Part shown: positions 45,837 to 56,987 of the stretch, piece after piece
Layout: each line of letters opens with the position of its first letter
Numbering within the stretch: the first letter of the stretch is position 1
Source: Rhizoclosmatium globosum
Lineage: Eukaryota > Chytridiomycota > Chytridiomycetes > Chytridiales > Chytriomycetaceae
NCBI GenBank assembly: GCA_002104985.1
Contig: MCGO01000180.1
Coordinates: 1-64,000 of the forward strand
Length of the DNA: 64,000 nt
Reading direction: 5' to 3'
The notes under the pieces: generated by a model
Seen by the model: the letters and a program-made list of their open reading frames with translations, nothing else
Database searches by the model: none
Told to the model about the DNA's origin: nothing
Position numbers and translations under genes: made by a program

Positions 45837-46525
45837 ATGGATTATCTTGACCAGCATGGACTACCCGTCTACATCAGCGTATGTATTTCCACATATATAC
45901 TTCATTGTCGCTGATACCAGTGAAGGATGTTATGTCTCGCATCAATGAGGAGAAGCCACAAAGCATTCGGGGTTTCATGCTGGACTACTTTGACGCCGTA
46001 AGCAACGGTACCAACGTACTGTTCCGAGATTTTGCATACATAAAAGCGACTCCTCGTAATCGCATATCGTTTGCTGCTCAGCTCGCTTCAATCGTCAACT
46101 CCAATCCAAAGGAAAGCTACAAACCCGCAGACTATTTTCATATGATAGAGCTTATCAGCACTGGGTTTCCAGTCGAAATAGTTCAAAGGGCGTCTGACGT
46201 GACGGAGTATTTGCTGGGCCTACGGGATCCACGAAACCAATCAGAACCAGGCGTTGCATTACCAAAGAAGAGTTTCCTTTCATATTTCAAAATCTGCTTC
46301 TATTATACAGGTATATACGTCTCTTTCCCTTCGTTAAAACTAACTCCCAGCCTAGAATTCTTGGACTTGACTGAAAAAGTACTCTTAAGCACCTCCCTCG
46401 ACCATTTCAGTCACTCCACGAACAATATGACAAGCATAATATTGAACTCGACAGATTTAACAAATATCAAGTGCTTATTCCGCTCGCAATTGCAAGACCA
46501 GCTAACAACCTGCTCATTCTCGTAA
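45837..46525 (+). CDS. RIIa/Dpy-30-like domain protein, possibly flagellum-associated
   Basis: Exon 1 (45837-45878) and exon 2 (45926-46525) join to MDYLDQHGLPVYISDVMSRI and NEEKPQSIRGFMLDYF, an N-terminal dimerisation/docking-type domain (RIIa or Dpy-30 fold). A 45-nt in-frame segment at 46311-46355 with GT...CTAAC...AG looks like a further intron. The rest is helical with no motif known to me. Proteins with this start are often found in cilia and in A-kinase anchoring, so a role in the zoospore flagellum is plausible but unproven. The 3' end is uncertain, since a GTAAGT donor overlaps the stop. Confidence 0.55.
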
Positions 46526-46830
46526 GTGGATATCAACCAATCATTCATCAAGGGCAAAACTAAAAAATCACTGGCTGAATCAGGGTTAAAATTCCAACGA
46601 CCCAAACCATATATTCCTGTACAGAGAGAACATTTTCCGGGAACCAGTTGATAGCATCAAGCATTGTCCAGACTGCAAAACTCATAACTTTTGAGTTTAT
46701 ACGTAATTTATGCTTAATTGAAATCAACTTTGATAAGGAATAAATCAAGCAATAGATCAGCGGTTTAGAGCCTGTACAGGCCATAGGATCAATGCCTGTG
46801 GACACATTGGGAGAAGCAAGGGGTTGAAGT
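46526..46830. other. Intergenic before the tRNA array
   Basis: No gene seen. Around 46770-46802 the sequence resembles the T arm of the tRNA-Ala of the array (GGATCAATGCC) in a degraded context; too weak to call. Confidence 0.35.
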
Positions 46831-47299
46831 GGAGGGGAAGCAGAGAAAGAAGGTGGGGGACAGGGGAGAGCAGAAAAGGAGAGGAGATGAAGTTATTAGT
46901 TCTGGACCTGAATTTTTGTGTCTTTGTGGGGAAAGGCATATATTTTTGTGGGACAAAAGAACAAATAGAAGCACCCAGAGCACTCAAAACTCAATAATGC
47001 AGGTCTGAGAGAATGTTGATAGTAAAGCGAGTGCGTGACTAATGCATTTATTTGTTTTGCAAGTATTACAACTAAAGTAGAAGGATTATAAAAATAGAGT
47101 AAGAAGGCAAGTAGTTGCATCTGAGTCTGTTTGATGCTGGGCGGGGGCATTATTGATTTGGATTGTTGATTGTTGATTCAGAATTGCAATTTTAATCCAG
47201 ACCTGGACCTGGATCCAAAACAAGCTCATTTCAGGAATCAATCAATAAAATTGCTCATTTTGTACGCAGTTTGGCTTTATTTGAAGAGGGTGGACACTG

Positions 47300-47306
47300 T
47301 ATAAAA
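47300..47306 (+). promoter_or_regulatory. TATA element upstream of tRNA-Phe/tRNA-Ala pair
   Basis: TATAAAA lies 34-40 nt before tRNA-Phe, and the same sequence precedes every unit. Upstream TATA boxes help Pol III initiation in several fungi. No such element fits in the 7-nt gap before tRNA-Ala. Confidence 0.5.
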
Positions 47307-47339
47307 GCTCCTAACATTATTTCCCTGCAAAAGTTAGCA

Positions 47340-47412
47340 GCCGCCTTAGCTCATCTGGGAGAGCGTAAGACTGAAGATCTTAAGGTAGCGTGTTCGATCC
47401 ACGCAGGCGGCA
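47340..47412 (+). tRNA. tRNA-Phe (GAA), unit 1
   Basis: Acceptor GCCGCCT/AGGCGGC fully paired, D arm GCTC/GAGC, anticodon loop CTGAAGA (GAA), T arm GCGTG/CACGC with loop TTCGATC. No intron. Confidence 0.95.
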
Positions 47413-47419
47413 TACGTTT

Positions 47420-47492
47420 GGGGATCTAGCTCAAATGGTAGAGCGCTCGCTTAGCATGCGAGAGGCACTGGGATCAATGCCCAGGTTCTCCA
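47420..47492 (+). tRNA. tRNA-Ala (AGC), unit 1
   Basis: Acceptor GGGGATC/GTTCTCC with the G3:U70 alanine identity pair and a T-T mismatch at 6:67; anticodon loop TTAGCAT (AGC); T arm CTGGG/CCCAG. It starts 7 nt after tRNA-Phe. No TTTT within 90 nt downstream. Confidence 0.93.
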
Positions 47493-48304
47493 ACTCTTTC
47501 TTTATTGTGCGGAACCAGTACCAGTTTCTTGGAGTCATGTATGGAGGTTGCATCTGTGCGAAACAGAGAGGAGGAGTGTGGTTGTTGCAGCTTTTGGTTC
47601 ACAGAGACACATTACAATGAAATAACAAATAATACGCCAGGCTTACACTAAAAGCAAGATCAATCAGGTCATTAATATTGTTTGGAACAAAAAAATCTTC
47701 AAGGAAAATTTTTTTCTCTTCATTTATACGTTTCAGCATTGCACGGCAACATGAAAATTAGAAAGCAAGGCAGCAGTATGCCAAGAGAAGCAATGGAGGG
47801 GAAGCAGAGAAAGAAGGTGGGGGGACAGGGGAGAGCAGAAAAGGAGAGGAGATGAAGTTATTAGTTCTGGACCTGAATTTTTGTGTCTTTGTGGGGAAAG
47901 GCATATATTTTTGTGGGACAAAAGAACAAATAGAAGCACCCAGAGCACTCAAAACTCAATAATGCAGGTCTGAGAGAATGTTGATAGTAAAGCGAGTGCG
48001 TGACTAATGCATTTATTTGTTTTGCAAGTATTACAACTAAAGTAGAAGGATTATAAAAATAGAGTAAGAAGGCAAGTAGTTGCATCTGAGTCTGTTTGAT
48101 GCTGGGCGGGGGCATTATTGATTTGGATTGTTGATTGTTGATTCAGAATTGCAATTTTAATCCAGACCTGGACCTGGATCCAAAACAAGCTCATTTCAGG
48201 AATCAATCAATAAAATTGCTCATTTTGTACGCAGTTTGGCTTTATTTGAAGAGGGTGGACACTGTATAAAAGCTCCTAACATTATTTCCCTGCAAAAGTT
48301 AGCA

Positions 48305-48377
48305 GCCGCCTTAGCTCATCTGGGAGAGCGTAAGACTGAAGATCTTAAGGTAGCGTGTTCGATCCACGCAGGCGGCA
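48305..48377 (+). tRNA. tRNA-Phe (GAA), unit 2
   Basis: Identical to the unit 1 gene. Confidence 0.95.
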
Positions 48378-48384
48378 TACGTTT

Positions 48385-48457
48385 GGGGATCTAGCTCAAA
48401 TGGTAGAGCGCTCGCTTAGCATGCGAGAGGCACTGGGATCAATGCCCAGGTTCTCCA
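48385..48457 (+). tRNA. tRNA-Ala (AGC), unit 2
   Basis: Identical to the unit 1 gene. Confidence 0.93.
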
Positions 48458-49269
48458 ACTCTTTCTTTATTGTGCGGAACCAGTACCAGTTTCTTGGAGT
48501 CATGTATGGAGGTTGCATCTGTGCGAAACAGAGAGGAGGAGTGTGGTTGTTGCAGCTTTTGGTTCACAGAGACACATTACAATGAAATAACAAATAATAC
48601 GCCAGGCTTACACTAAAAGCAAGATCAATCAGGTCATTAATATTGTTTGGAACAAAAAAATCTTCAAGGAAAATTTTTTTCTCTTCATTTATACGTTTCA
48701 GCATTGCACGGCAACATGAAAATTAGAAAGCAAGGCAGCAGTATGCCAAGAGAAGCAATGGAGGGGAAGCAGAGAAAGAAGGTGGGGGGACAGGGGAGAG
48801 CAGAAAAGGAGAGGAGATGAAGTTATTAGTTCTGGACCTGAATTTTTGTGTCTTTGTGGGGAAAGGCATATATTTTTGTGGGACAAAAGAACAAATAGAA
48901 GCACCCAGAGCACTCAAAACTCAATAATGCAGGTCTGAGAGAATGTTGATAGTAAAGCGAGTGCGTGACTAATGCATTTATTTGTTTTGCAAGTATTACA
49001 ACTAAAGTAGAAGGATTATAAAAATAGAGTAAGAAGGCAAGTAGTTGCATCTGAGTCTGTTTGATGCTGGGCGGGGGCATTATTGATTTGGATTGTTGAT
49101 TGTTGATTCAGAATTGCAATTTTAATCCAGACCTGGACCTGGATCCAAAACAAGCTCATTTCAGGAATCAATCAATAAAATTGCTCATTTTGTACGCAGT
49201 TTGGCTTTATTTGAAGAGGGTGGACACTGTATAAAAGCTCCTAACATTATTTCCCTGCAAAAGTTAGCA

Positions 49270-49342
49270 GCCGCCTTAGCTCATCTGGGAGAGTGTAAGA
49301 CTGAAGATCTTAAGGTAGCGTGTTCGATCCACGCAGGCGGCA
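49270..49342 (+). tRNA. tRNA-Phe (GAA), unit 3, D-stem variant
   Basis: As unit 1 except GAGC to GAGT in the 3' strand of the D stem, turning a G-C pair into G-U. Confidence 0.9.
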
Positions 49343-49349
49343 TACGTTT

Positions 49350-49422
49350 GGGGATCTAGCTCAAATGGTAGAGCGCTCGCTTAGCATGCGAGAGGCACTG
49401 GGATCAATGCCCAGGTTCTCCA
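49350..49422 (+). tRNA. tRNA-Ala (AGC), unit 3
   Basis: Identical to the unit 1 gene. Confidence 0.93.
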
Positions 49423-50265
49423 ACTCTTTCTTTATTGTGCGGAACCAGTACCAGTTTCTTGGAGTCATGTATGGAGGTTGCATCTGTGCGAAACAGAGAG
49501 GAGGAGTGTGGTTGTTGCAGCTTTTGGTTCACAGAGACACATTACAATGAAATAACAAATAATACGCCAGGCTTACACTAAAAGCAAGATCAATCAGGTC
49601 ATTAATATTGTTTGGAACAAAAAAATCTTCGAGGAAAATTATTGTTTGGAACAAAAAATCTTCAAGGAAAATTTTTTTCTCTTCATTTATACGTTTCAGC
49701 ATTGCACAGCAACATGAAAATTAGAAAGCAAGGCAGCAGTATGCCAAGAGAAGCAATGGAGGGAAGCAGAGAAAGAAGGTGGGGGACAGGGGAGAGCAGA
49801 AAAGGAGAGGAGATGAAGTTATTAGTTCTGGACCTGAATTTTTGTGTCTTTGTGGGGAAAGGCATATATTTTTGTGGGACAAAAGAACAAATAGAAGCAC
49901 CCAGAGCACTCAAAACTCAATAATGCAGGTCTGAGAGAATGTTGATAGTAAAGCGAGTGCGTGACTAATGCATTTATTTGTTTTGCAAGTATTACAACTA
50001 AAGTAGAAGGATTATAAAAATAGAGTAAGAAGGCAAGTAGTTGCATCTGAGTCTGTTTGATGCTGGGCGGGGGCATTATTGATTTGGATTGTTGATTGTT
50101 GATTCAGAATTGCAATTTTAATCCAGACCTGGACCTGGATCCAAAACAAGCTCATTTCAGGAATCAATCAATAAAATTGCTCATTTTGTACGCAGTTTGG
50201 CTTTATTTGAAGAGGGTGGACACTGTATAAAAGCTCCTAACATTATTTCCCTGCAAAAGTTAGCA

Positions 50266-50338
50266 GCCGCCTTAGCTCATCTGGGAGAGCGTAAGACTGA
50301 AGATCTTAAGGTAGCGTGTTCGATCCACGCAGGCGGCA
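50266..50338 (+). tRNA. tRNA-Phe (GAA), unit 4
   Basis: Identical to unit 1; the spacer after it reads TACCTTT instead of TACGTTT. Confidence 0.95.
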
Positions 50339-50345
50339 TACCTTT

Positions 50346-50418
50346 GGGGATCTAGCTCAAATGGTAGAGCGCTCGCTTAGCATGCGAGAGGCACTGGGAT
50401 CAATGCCCAGGTTCTCCA
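50346..50418 (+). tRNA. tRNA-Ala (AGC), unit 4
   Basis: Identical to the unit 1 gene. Confidence 0.93.
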
Positions 50419-51264
50419 ACTCTTTCTTTATTGTGCGGAACCAGTACCAGTTTCTTGGAGTCATGTATGGAGGTTGCATCTGTGCGAAACAGAGAGGAGG
50501 AGTGTGGTTGTTGCAGCTTTTGGTTCACAGAGACACATTACAATGAAATAACAAATAATACGCCAGGCTTACACTAAAAGCAAGATCAATCAGGTCATTA
50601 ATATTGTTTGGAACAAAAAAATCTTCGAGGAAAATTATTGTTTGGAACAAAAAAATCTTCAAGGAAAATTTTTTTCTCTTCATTTATACGTTTCAGCATT
50701 GCACAGCAACATGAAAATTAGAAAGCAAGGCAGCAGTATGCCAAGAGAAGCAATGGAGGGGAAGCAGAGAAAGAAGGTGGGGGGACAGGGGAGAGCAGAA
50801 AAGGAGAGGAGATGAAGTTATTAGTTCTGGACCTGAATTTTTGTGTCTTTGTGGGGAAAGGCATATATTTTTGTGGGACAAAAGAACAAATAGAAGCACC
50901 CAGAGCACTCAAAACTCAATAATGCAGGTCTGAGAGAATGTTGATAGTAAAGCGAGTGCGTGACTAATGCATTTATTTGTTTTGCAAGTATTACAACTAA
51001 AGTAGAAGGATTATAAAAATAGAGTAAGAAGGCAAGTAGTTGCATCTGAGTCTGTTTGATGCTGGGCGGGGGCATTATTGATTTGGATTGTTGATTGTTG
51101 ATTCAGAATTGCAATTTTAATCCAGACCTGGACCTGGATCCAAAACAAGCTCATTTCAGGAATCAATCAATAAAATTGCTCATTTTGTACGCAGTTTGGC
51201 TTTATTTGAAGAGGGTGGACACTGTATAAAAGCTCCTAACATTATTTCCCTGCAAAAGTTAGCA

Positions 51265-51284
51265 GCCGCCTTAGCTCATCTGGG
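51265..51284 (+). pseudogene. 5' fragment of tRNA-Phe split by the 5.7-kb element (copy 1)
   Basis: GCCGCCTTAGCTCATCTGGG, the first 20 nt of tRNA-Phe up to the end of the A box, then the element. The missing part resumes at 56988. Confidence 0.95.
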
Positions 51285-51285
51285 G

Positions 51286-51308
51286 TATTGTTGGAGGGAA
51301 CGAAATCC
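51286..51308 (+). repeat. Left imperfect terminal inverted repeat, copy 1
   Basis: 23 bp, 16 matches to the reverse complement of 56961-56983. Confidence 0.6.
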
Positions 51309-51839
51309 GTAGGGGGGAACAATGGGGAGGATTGGAAAATTTTCGCACAGGATTGCAACCTCACCATCACGCTGTCACCGCCCCAAATCAAGTGCGGGAG
51401 CAATGGAAGATGTCGAGCAGATGTTTGGGGATGTAATAGAAGCGATGGGAGGTGGTGGGAGGGAGAGGTGGATGGATGTTGGTTTGACTGAATCCCACAA
51501 GGTTTCCTGTCGACACACAGTTGCCCTCCTGGGTCCAAATGGCACGAGTGATCCGCCATCAAACTGGAAATGGTATGTAGGAGGAGTTTGGAGGGAACCG
51601 GGGGCCTTGGAGCGACGGATCGTGATGGAAACACTGGCGCACACGATCCCGCCAGAACAGTCGCACAGCTAACTTCCATTGCTCTGATATAGACACTCTC
51701 ATGAGTTTTTTATCGCACAGTGACCTGCTCGGTCGTTGATCTCTATATCGCTCGCAGTATACTCGCTGGTCGCAAGTCCTCACCATTTTGTAAAACAAAA
51801 CAAAACAAATAAAAGCAAATGAATTGGAAAAGAACTTTA
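51309..51839. other. Element subterminal region downstream of the gene
   Basis: About 530 bp between the left end and the stop codon of the element gene. Frames of 116-145 codons exist on both strands but show no family, composition or splice support; treated as non-coding. Confidence 0.4.
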
Positions 51840-54800
51840 CTAAATCATACGAGCAATCTCCCTGCGCTTCTTTCGATCCTCCGCACGCTTCGCGTCAGCG
51901 GCAGCCTTCTTCCGACTCTTCACCTCTTCGTCCACAACATCAAAACCCAAATCAGGTTTCTCAATTTCGCACGGAGCTTTCCCCACCACAGTCAAAGAAA
52001 ACTTGAGGTAATTTCCAGTGGTTTTGTCTTTCACCCAGAATTTCTCCTTATTGTTGTAGACAGCTGTGATTCCATCCAAGACTGTAACGGCTTTCCCACT
52101 TTCCCGCAAGACTTCCATCGCACAATAGACATGAGCCACAACGTTTGTGTAGCGAGTGTACCACTGAACAATTCCAGGATTCGTAGTCTTGTGTCGCCAA
52201 ACAAGATGGTGCCGTCTATTCATAGTGGGAAAATAATTGACAGCGGTGGTGTAAACAAGTCGAAGTCGATCGAGATCAGCAGTTTCTCCGAAAGCAGCCA
52301 ACGTACAAACGGGAACATTGACGTCAGATTCAGGCAGTGACTCAGGATCATACGCCTTCCTGTACTTCACAGTGAGAAGACCCCACTCCAAGATTTCAAC
52401 AAAGTCTGAATCATTGACTGCAGCATCACCGGGAATCATAACATCTATCTCAGCAGCCGCTTCATTGACAGGAACAGCAATTTTTTCGACAGTAGCAGGT
52501 TCAGCAGCGGGAGCAACAACAACAGTGGCAGAGACAAGTGTGGGTGACAATGCAGCAGAGTTAGAGGCACCAGTGGAAGCAAGTATCAATTTGTGCAGTG
52601 AGTCAATCTTCTCAGACATTTCATTGATCTGGTTGGACGTATCTTTCTGGGCTTGTTTCAATTCAGTTTGAGATTCCAAGAGAAGGTTCGGCAAAAATTT
52701 CGCAAGAGCGCGTCCAACGTCTGCACAATCCTCTGCCAGTGTTCTGTCAATCTTGAACGGTGTCTCCTTTCGCAACTCAAGGGCGAGAATTTCCTGTCGC
52801 TCAACAATGACGCACACATTTCGGAAATCATCTGACTGGAATGCAACTGGAAGAAGTTCCCACACCGGAGATACTGAGGTACTGTTGTTAATATACGAGT
52901 ACAGCAGAGGAGAAACACCTACCAACAACTCCTGTCTCTTTATCAGGTGCCCAAGGGACCAAATCTTTCTCGAAAACACGAAGAAAGGCTAATCCATAGA
53001 AGAAAGCGTCAACGCCGTACTCCCACCAACCAAGGACGGCCCACATCGAATCTTCCGAGTACATTTCCTGCTGCAACTCCTCATTGAACCAAGTACACAT
53101 TGCCTTGCGCTTCTCGGGATCATCCATTGAAACACGAAACTCCACAACAAGGCCATCAAAAAGCAACGAAGAGAGCGATGTCGGAATAGGAGTCTTCCGG
53201 TGGATGGGGATAGATTTTGCTTTCGGGTCATGCCAGCCTTGAAACTTCACGATTTCCGGATGTTGTGAGAACTGTGTGTGCAGCAACGCTTAAACCAAAT
53301 ATAAGAGAGCAAAATAGACCTACAGCGTAATAGATATCCATCACGTGCTTCTCCATACCAGAGAAATTCCACAGAGACTCCAGCTTGTCTTGGTCAATCC
53401 CCATTCGACGCCCACGCTCCGACCACAACGAGCGAAAGATATGACCAGCTTGGCCTTCCAACTTCATCCCAAACTCGAACAGCACTTTGACAATTTGGTC
53501 GCGGAACGTATGGTAGGCTGGTTCAGATTCCCAGTCAGACACGGCAAAGAAATACATTTTCATCAAGCCAGCAATTCCATGGTGAAATGGGAGTCGGGCC
53601 CGCTTTTGTTCTTGTGTCTCAAGATATCCATGGAATTCCATCGCCATCTCCAACATTGTCATGAAGATTTGGCACATGAGCGGGTGCTGCGTTTCGGGGA
53701 TCTGGAAGTATCGACTGTCAAGCTTTCCTTCTTTTGCAAGTTTTTCCTATGAAATAAGTCAGTCACCATATTTTCGCGAAGTACAAAACATACGGAAGTT
53801 TTAGATCCAGTGATCATGAGATTGGACCCATAGAGAATGTCTCCATTTTGTTCGGGAAGTGGAGCTGATGGCAGAGTCAGATGCTCAGGCACAAGAGCCT
53901 TCGAAGAATCGCACACAAGTTTCATGAGTCCAACTTTCGATAAGTCAATGCTGGTAAGGTCGGAGGATCGGCCACCTGAGTTGAGTTCTGCAATCATGAA
54001 TCGAATCGCAGTCCAACCAGCGCGACCATGAACTCGGTCTGCAACAAACAAGAAACGAAGCATATCCAGAATATTATTGTAGTCAAGTAGCTCGTTCAGT
54101 CTTGCAGTCAGTCCTCCGTGAGGATTATATGACTGCTTTCTGTGATTGATTCAGATTAGAAAGGAAGTTTACTGCAAAGAACAAGCGAGTTTACTTTTTT
54201 ACAGTGAGGGCCTTGTGCTCATTTGCAGAAGTATGTGTCCGGGCGTGTCGACTGCATTTGTCACTTCCTCGTCCGCCACACCCGTACTCTTCAGAATCAA
54301 TGTGGGTGTTAAGTGGGCGAAGAATTCGAGCAATGAAGGCCATTGAGTTGTGGGCTGATTTGATGACAGCCTGATAAGAATTAGACCAAGAACAAGACGA
54401 ATTAAGTACTCACACTTTTCTTTCCGATATCTCCATCGAATTCAGCAGCCTGGGACGGGGTCTTGAAAAGGCGATCCAAGAAGAGAGATATTGCGAGAGT
54501 GGATGGACAATACCGGTAAGTAGCAAGCATCTCCGCAACGTCCTCGCCAGCAGTAGCTCTTTCCCTTAAAATGTCACCAACCATGTCCTGTGTAACTTTA
54601 GACCAACCATTTCAAGCAAAGAACACGATCACTTACACAATAGTAACCATAATATCGAATATGGGAAATCATGGAGCTCATGTTTTCATTACTGGCAACG
54701 CACGCGAGGTTCTTTAGTTGGCAGAAAACACCTTCTCGTTTGGCAAAGTCATTGCGAAATAGAGGAGCCCAGCCGTCAACGTAGGCAATGGCAAGTTCTT

Positions 54801-56691
54801 CAACGCATTTATCTCCACGAAAGGCTGCAGGAATGACGTTGAAGTGCATTTGTGCTTCCAAATCATCAACGACTCTCCCATCAGCCTGTACTCGCACAAC
54901 TACAGACTTTGTCAGAAAACATCGCAATAAACGAACGAGTATCACACACCTTTCTCCTTGATATAGTCCCAGAGTTTGTACATCAGTTCACCCGCATTTT
55001 CCCGGTCTTCCTTCTTACGAAAAGCAACCATTGGCGATTCACGCTTGAAATCAGGAGGCATTGGTACAGGCCAGTCATTAGGACCCAATGGCGCCTCTCG
55101 ACGAGCTGGACCGACAGGAGTGCGACCAGTCGTCGATCGCAAAGTTTTGGCCGGCGGTTCGACTGCATCAATTACGACGCCATCTTGAATGACTAATTCG
55201 ACTGCGCGCTTAACCCGTGGTCCTTGCTTTCCTTTTGGTTTCGAAGTTGAAGCGACAGTAGAGTTGGATGTCGTAGGAGTTTGCGGAGACGAGGTCTCAG
55301 GAGGAATAGAGGTAGTCGTAGAAGAAGTGGGGACATTGGTAGTAGTTGTAGGGGAGGCCAGTTCGGCAGCAATGGTAGTCTTCCGTGGAACGAAGTGCTT
55401 CGACCCAACAAGTTTGTACTTTTGGCCGTTCTTTCCGACAGTTCCTGGAGCTGTAAGCACTAAGTTAGATAATGTGGATGTAGTAAATAAACGGACCTTC
55501 GGTGTGGTTCTCCTTGCACCTCTTGCACGCACGACCGGATTTGTGAGCAACTGAACAAGAGTCCGCGACGTGGACCCCGTGATTGGACAAGATGCACATA
55601 GTTGCCTTATTTTCGGTGGTACACGGCTGTTGACAAGTTACGCACAGCGGTGGCGGCAAAGCGGGGCCGGCTTTCTTCTTTGTCGAAACAGCGGCAGTGA
55701 CAGCAGACGTGGCCGTTGAGCTCGAGGCGGCGGAAGGACTCGTGGCAGTTGTAGTGGCAGCGGTGGCGGAAGCAGCACGCGAAGGAGTTTGACGGGTAGT
55801 GCGTGGAGGAGGGGGTGGTAGTGGTGGTGGCAGTGGCGGAAGAGGAGCCGGGGGACGTGGATGGAACGCGCCGAGGTCGTGGCGCCGCGTCCCGGGATGC
55901 GTAGACAGGTGAAGCGGGATGGCGCCTTCACCTGGGCCAATGGAGGTGCTGTATTATGAATTTTAACACTTGACATTAGATAAATAAATGAAAAACGAAG
56001 CCACGTACATTTGATCTTCGCGATTCTCGCGTCTCGCACGAATGTGTTGTGCGAGCATCATTCGGTACTTATCGGGTCGGGCGATGGACAGGTGGACGCC
56101 ATTCTCTTCCCAACGGCTCGTGTCAATCCAGTTCGGATTTCCTGGTGGATTCAGTTGGTGGTCTATCGGAAACGCGTCTGCCTCTGGAAATGCGGGCCCC
56201 TCCGAATATCCGGCAGACATGTTGACAGGTGTAGATGGTTTGGACTTGTTGGAGAAAAACGAGACGGGCACATTGATCTTGGCACGGTGGCATCGACTTT
56301 CTGACGTGCAAATAAAAAACCCTTGACTTTCTCCAATGGTGCGACTGGCGCAACGGCGATGGAGGTGTTGATGGCAGTAGAAACAAGTGATGTAGTGGTA
56401 TTCTGAATCGCTCTCGTCGCAATCTTCGTCGCATTCCTGGCAGCGAGTCGCTTTTCTCTTTCCTGATGTAGATTCGCTCTAATGCGTAAGTGATAGATTA
56501 GTTGAATGAATCGAAATCGCGTCGAATTCGCGCGAACAATGAGGTTTGACAGGCAGCGTGCGTAACACCGTGCTTGCTGTTGGATGTGTATGTACCTGAG
56601 TGAATAAACGTGAAAATTTGGTTAGATTTGGTGGTGTTGTGAATGCAAGGAGTGTGGGTGGTGGTGGGGGGAGGGAGGGACGCGGGTGCAT
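51840..56691 (-). CDS. Element-encoded 1434-residue protein with two N-terminal Cys/His clusters, family unknown
   Basis: Eleven exons join without a stop: 56596-56691, 56009-56478, 55497-55948, 54950-55450, 54637-54899, 54414-54587, 54195-54370, 53794-54139, 53320-53746, 52923-53288, 51840-52873. All introns have GT-AG ends and lengths of 31-117 nt. From the N-terminus: a PHD-like cluster (CQECDEDC, then YITCFYCHQHLHRRC), Pro/Ser/Thr-rich linkers, a second cluster (CVTCQQPC ... CKRCKENH), helical blocks with CGGRGSDKCSRHARTH, a Trp-rich middle (WAVLGWWEYGVDAFFYG), a coiled coil (ELKQAQKDTSNQINEMSEKI) and a basic end (KKAAADAKRAEDRKKRRE). The fingers suit DNA or chromatin binding; a transposase role is inferred only from the setting. 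First ATG in frame is 56691. Confidence 0.7.
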
Positions 56692-56960
56692 CCCTGTCCT
56701 GTGGCAGGGTGGTTGGGTGGTGAAAAGCTCAGGATTTCGATGGTGTCCAGGCGTCACTGGCTGGATTTTGTTTTAGAAAAGGGCTCGCTCTATTTTCTGT
56801 GGGGGATTTCAGAGGACGCTGACGCTCATTTTGGACGGGTGAGGGGATTTGAAAAATGCGCTACGCTCGCCAAATTGTCAGAATTGTCAGAGAACACCCG
56901 AGACGTCGCGAAGCGACGGATCGGGGGTTCGACCACTCAAAATAGAAAAAATTTTATGTG
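56692..56960. other. Element subterminal region upstream of the gene
   Basis: Promoter side of the element gene; contains a small perfect hairpin at 56904-56918 and a direct repeat AATTGTCAG near 56873. Confidence 0.45.
56904..56918. repeat. Perfect 6-bp-stem hairpin near the right element end
   Basis: CGTCGC-GAA-GCGACG; also present in copy 2. It could be a protein-binding palindrome. Confidence 0.6.
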
Positions 56961-56983
56961 GGATTTCAACACATCCCTCAATA
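56961..56983 (-). repeat. Right imperfect terminal inverted repeat, copy 1
   Basis: 23 bp; pairs with 51286-51308 in inverted orientation. Confidence 0.6.
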
Positions 56984-56987
56984 TTAA

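Larger units (their letters stand above)
46831..51284 (+). repeat. Tandem array of about 965-bp units, each with tRNA-Phe and tRNA-Ala
   Basis: Units recur with periods of 965, 965 and 996 bp, measured on the tRNA genes. Units are near identical; differences are homopolymer-length changes, single substitutions and, in the third and fourth units, a 34-bp direct duplication (ATTGTTTGGAACAAAAA... near 49605-49660 and 50603-50660). The array continues past the inserted element at 56988 and 63657 to the window edge. Confidence 0.95.
51285..56987 (-). mobile_element. Unclassified 5.7-kb transposon-like element inserted in tRNA-Phe, copy 1
   Basis: Removing 51285-56987 and one GGG restores an exact tRNA-Phe, so this is a clean insertion with at most a 3-bp target duplication (GGG at 51282-51284 and 56988-56990). 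The ends carry imperfect inverted repeats of 23 bp (51286-51308 and 56961-56983; 16 of 23 positions match, TATTG at the outside and GAAATCC at the inside). A single long multi-exon gene runs on the minus strand. I see no reverse transcriptase, integrase, tyrosine recombinase or known DDE signature, so the class is unknown; the gene is presumed to encode the mobility protein. Confidence 0.8.

Noticed and set aside
46770..46802. Degenerate tRNA-Ala 3' fragment before the array
   Set aside because: Only the T-arm-like GGATCAATGCC is similar; no cloverleaf can be formed.
51309..51680. Frames of 116-145 codons on both strands at the left side of the element
   Set aside because: They overlap each other on opposite strands, one extends into the tRNA array, and neither has recognisable motifs or splice support.
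51285..56987. Assigning the element to Dada, KDZ, Plavaka, CACTA or Crypton
   Set aside because: The ends do not begin CACTA, the duplication is at most 3 bp, and no motif of those transposases was recognised; naming a family would be a guess.
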